From positions 1 to 5,958 of the forward strand of contig JAEWPX010000172.1 in assembly GCA_023399375.1 (NCBI GenBank): 5,958 nucleotides of DNA, given 5' to 3'. The notes under the pieces are model-generated. The model ran no database searches. It was given only the letters and a program-made list of their open reading frames with translations, and had not been told where the DNA came from. How positions within the stretch are numbered: the stretch's first letter is position 1; each line of letters starts with the position of its first letter. A program made the position numbers and the translations under genes. The stretch comes from Pseudomonadota bacterium (GTDB lineage: Bacteria; Desulfobacterota; Desulfovibrionia; Desulfovibrionales; Desulfovibrionaceae). This document shows positions 5,812-5,958 of the stretch, one piece after another.

Positions 5812-5958
5812 ATGGATTATGTTATTGAATTTATTAAGGCGTCTGCGCCATTCGCTTGGCCAAGTGCCTTGGTTTTTCTCTTTTTCTGTTTCCGTAAGCA
5901 ACTATATGACCTAATGGACTCATTCAAAGATAAGAATTTAAGTATAAAGGTTGGCTCG
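5812..5958 (+). CDS. Partial small membrane-anchored protein of unknown function, cut by the window end
   Basis: An open frame of 49 codons runs from ATG 5812 off the right edge; the next upstream stop in frame is TAA at 5794-5796. The product begins MDYVIEFIKASAPFAWPSA and contains one hydrophobic span (about residues 10-27, rich in F, L, V, with a WP pair at 16-17). FRKQLYDLM and a charged segment KDKNLSIKVGS follow. A short N-terminal anchor with WP, then FR.QL..L, resembles the N-termini of many uncharacterised single-pass proteins in accessory and defence-type regions; that likeness is from memory. No SD-like site is clear. An in-frame ATG at 5800 is an alternative start. A small hairpin (ACCCA 5796-5800 / TGGGT 5805-5809) covers the area before ATG 5812. 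GC content is about 38%, far below the other genes, suggesting recent acquisition. The rest of the protein and its neighbours lie outside the window. Confidence 0.5.
   Translation, partial: MDYVIEFIKASAPFAWPSALVFLFFCFRKQLYDLMDSFKDKNLSIKVGS

Noticed and set aside
5780..5914. 44-codon frame starting MSLLFNPCVG at the right end
   Set aside because: It overlaps the better open frame from 5812, closes early and shows no coherent anchor-plus-charged pattern; kept only as an unlikely alternative.
1..5958. CRISPR array, tRNA, rRNA, transposase or phage genes
   Set aside because: No regularly spaced repeats, cloverleaf-like segments or transposase motifs were seen on reading both strands.

Overview
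The window reads as a GC-rich, densely coding chromosome segment. Its last 200 bases drop sharply to about 38% GC (hand count, 75 G/C of 198 in 5761-5958). Base composition, gene style and a GC-rich hairpin element between genes suggest a sulfate reducer of the Desulfovibrio group. That taxonomic guess is an inference; no rRNA or other marker gene is present.

Left part (1-2310, all + strand): the C-terminal part of a CYTH-domain protein of the class IV adenylate cyclase / triphosphatase superfamily, then a 262-bp non-coding gap with a perfect 11-bp hairpin. After this comes a two-gene unit: a two-transmembrane potassium channel with a TVGYGD selectivity filter and a cytoplasmic RCK-type domain, directly abutted (TAGATG junction) by a stand-alone cyclic-nucleotide-binding-domain protein. 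Together they look like a K+ channel with a separately encoded nucleotide sensor, next to a possible cyclic-nucleotide-making enzyme.

Middle (2316-3428, - strand): a FapA/DUF342-family beta-helix protein, convergent with the sensor gene and only 5 bp from it. It fires away from a 249-bp divergent intergenic region (3429-3677). That region holds a 23-bp operator-like dyad, a long GC-rich hairpin and a plausible sigma70-type promoter for the next gene.

Right part (3678-5726, + strand): a long (682-residue) acyl-CoA dehydrogenase family flavoprotein with the active-site Glu motif, ended by a strong 13-bp hairpin terminator starting 2 nt after the stop codon.

Right edge (5760-5958): AT-rich DNA with an open reading frame, short for an ORF finder because the window cuts it. 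It encodes the start of a single-pass membrane protein with an N-terminal anchor. The composition break directly after a terminator suggests the edge of an accessory or transferred segment.
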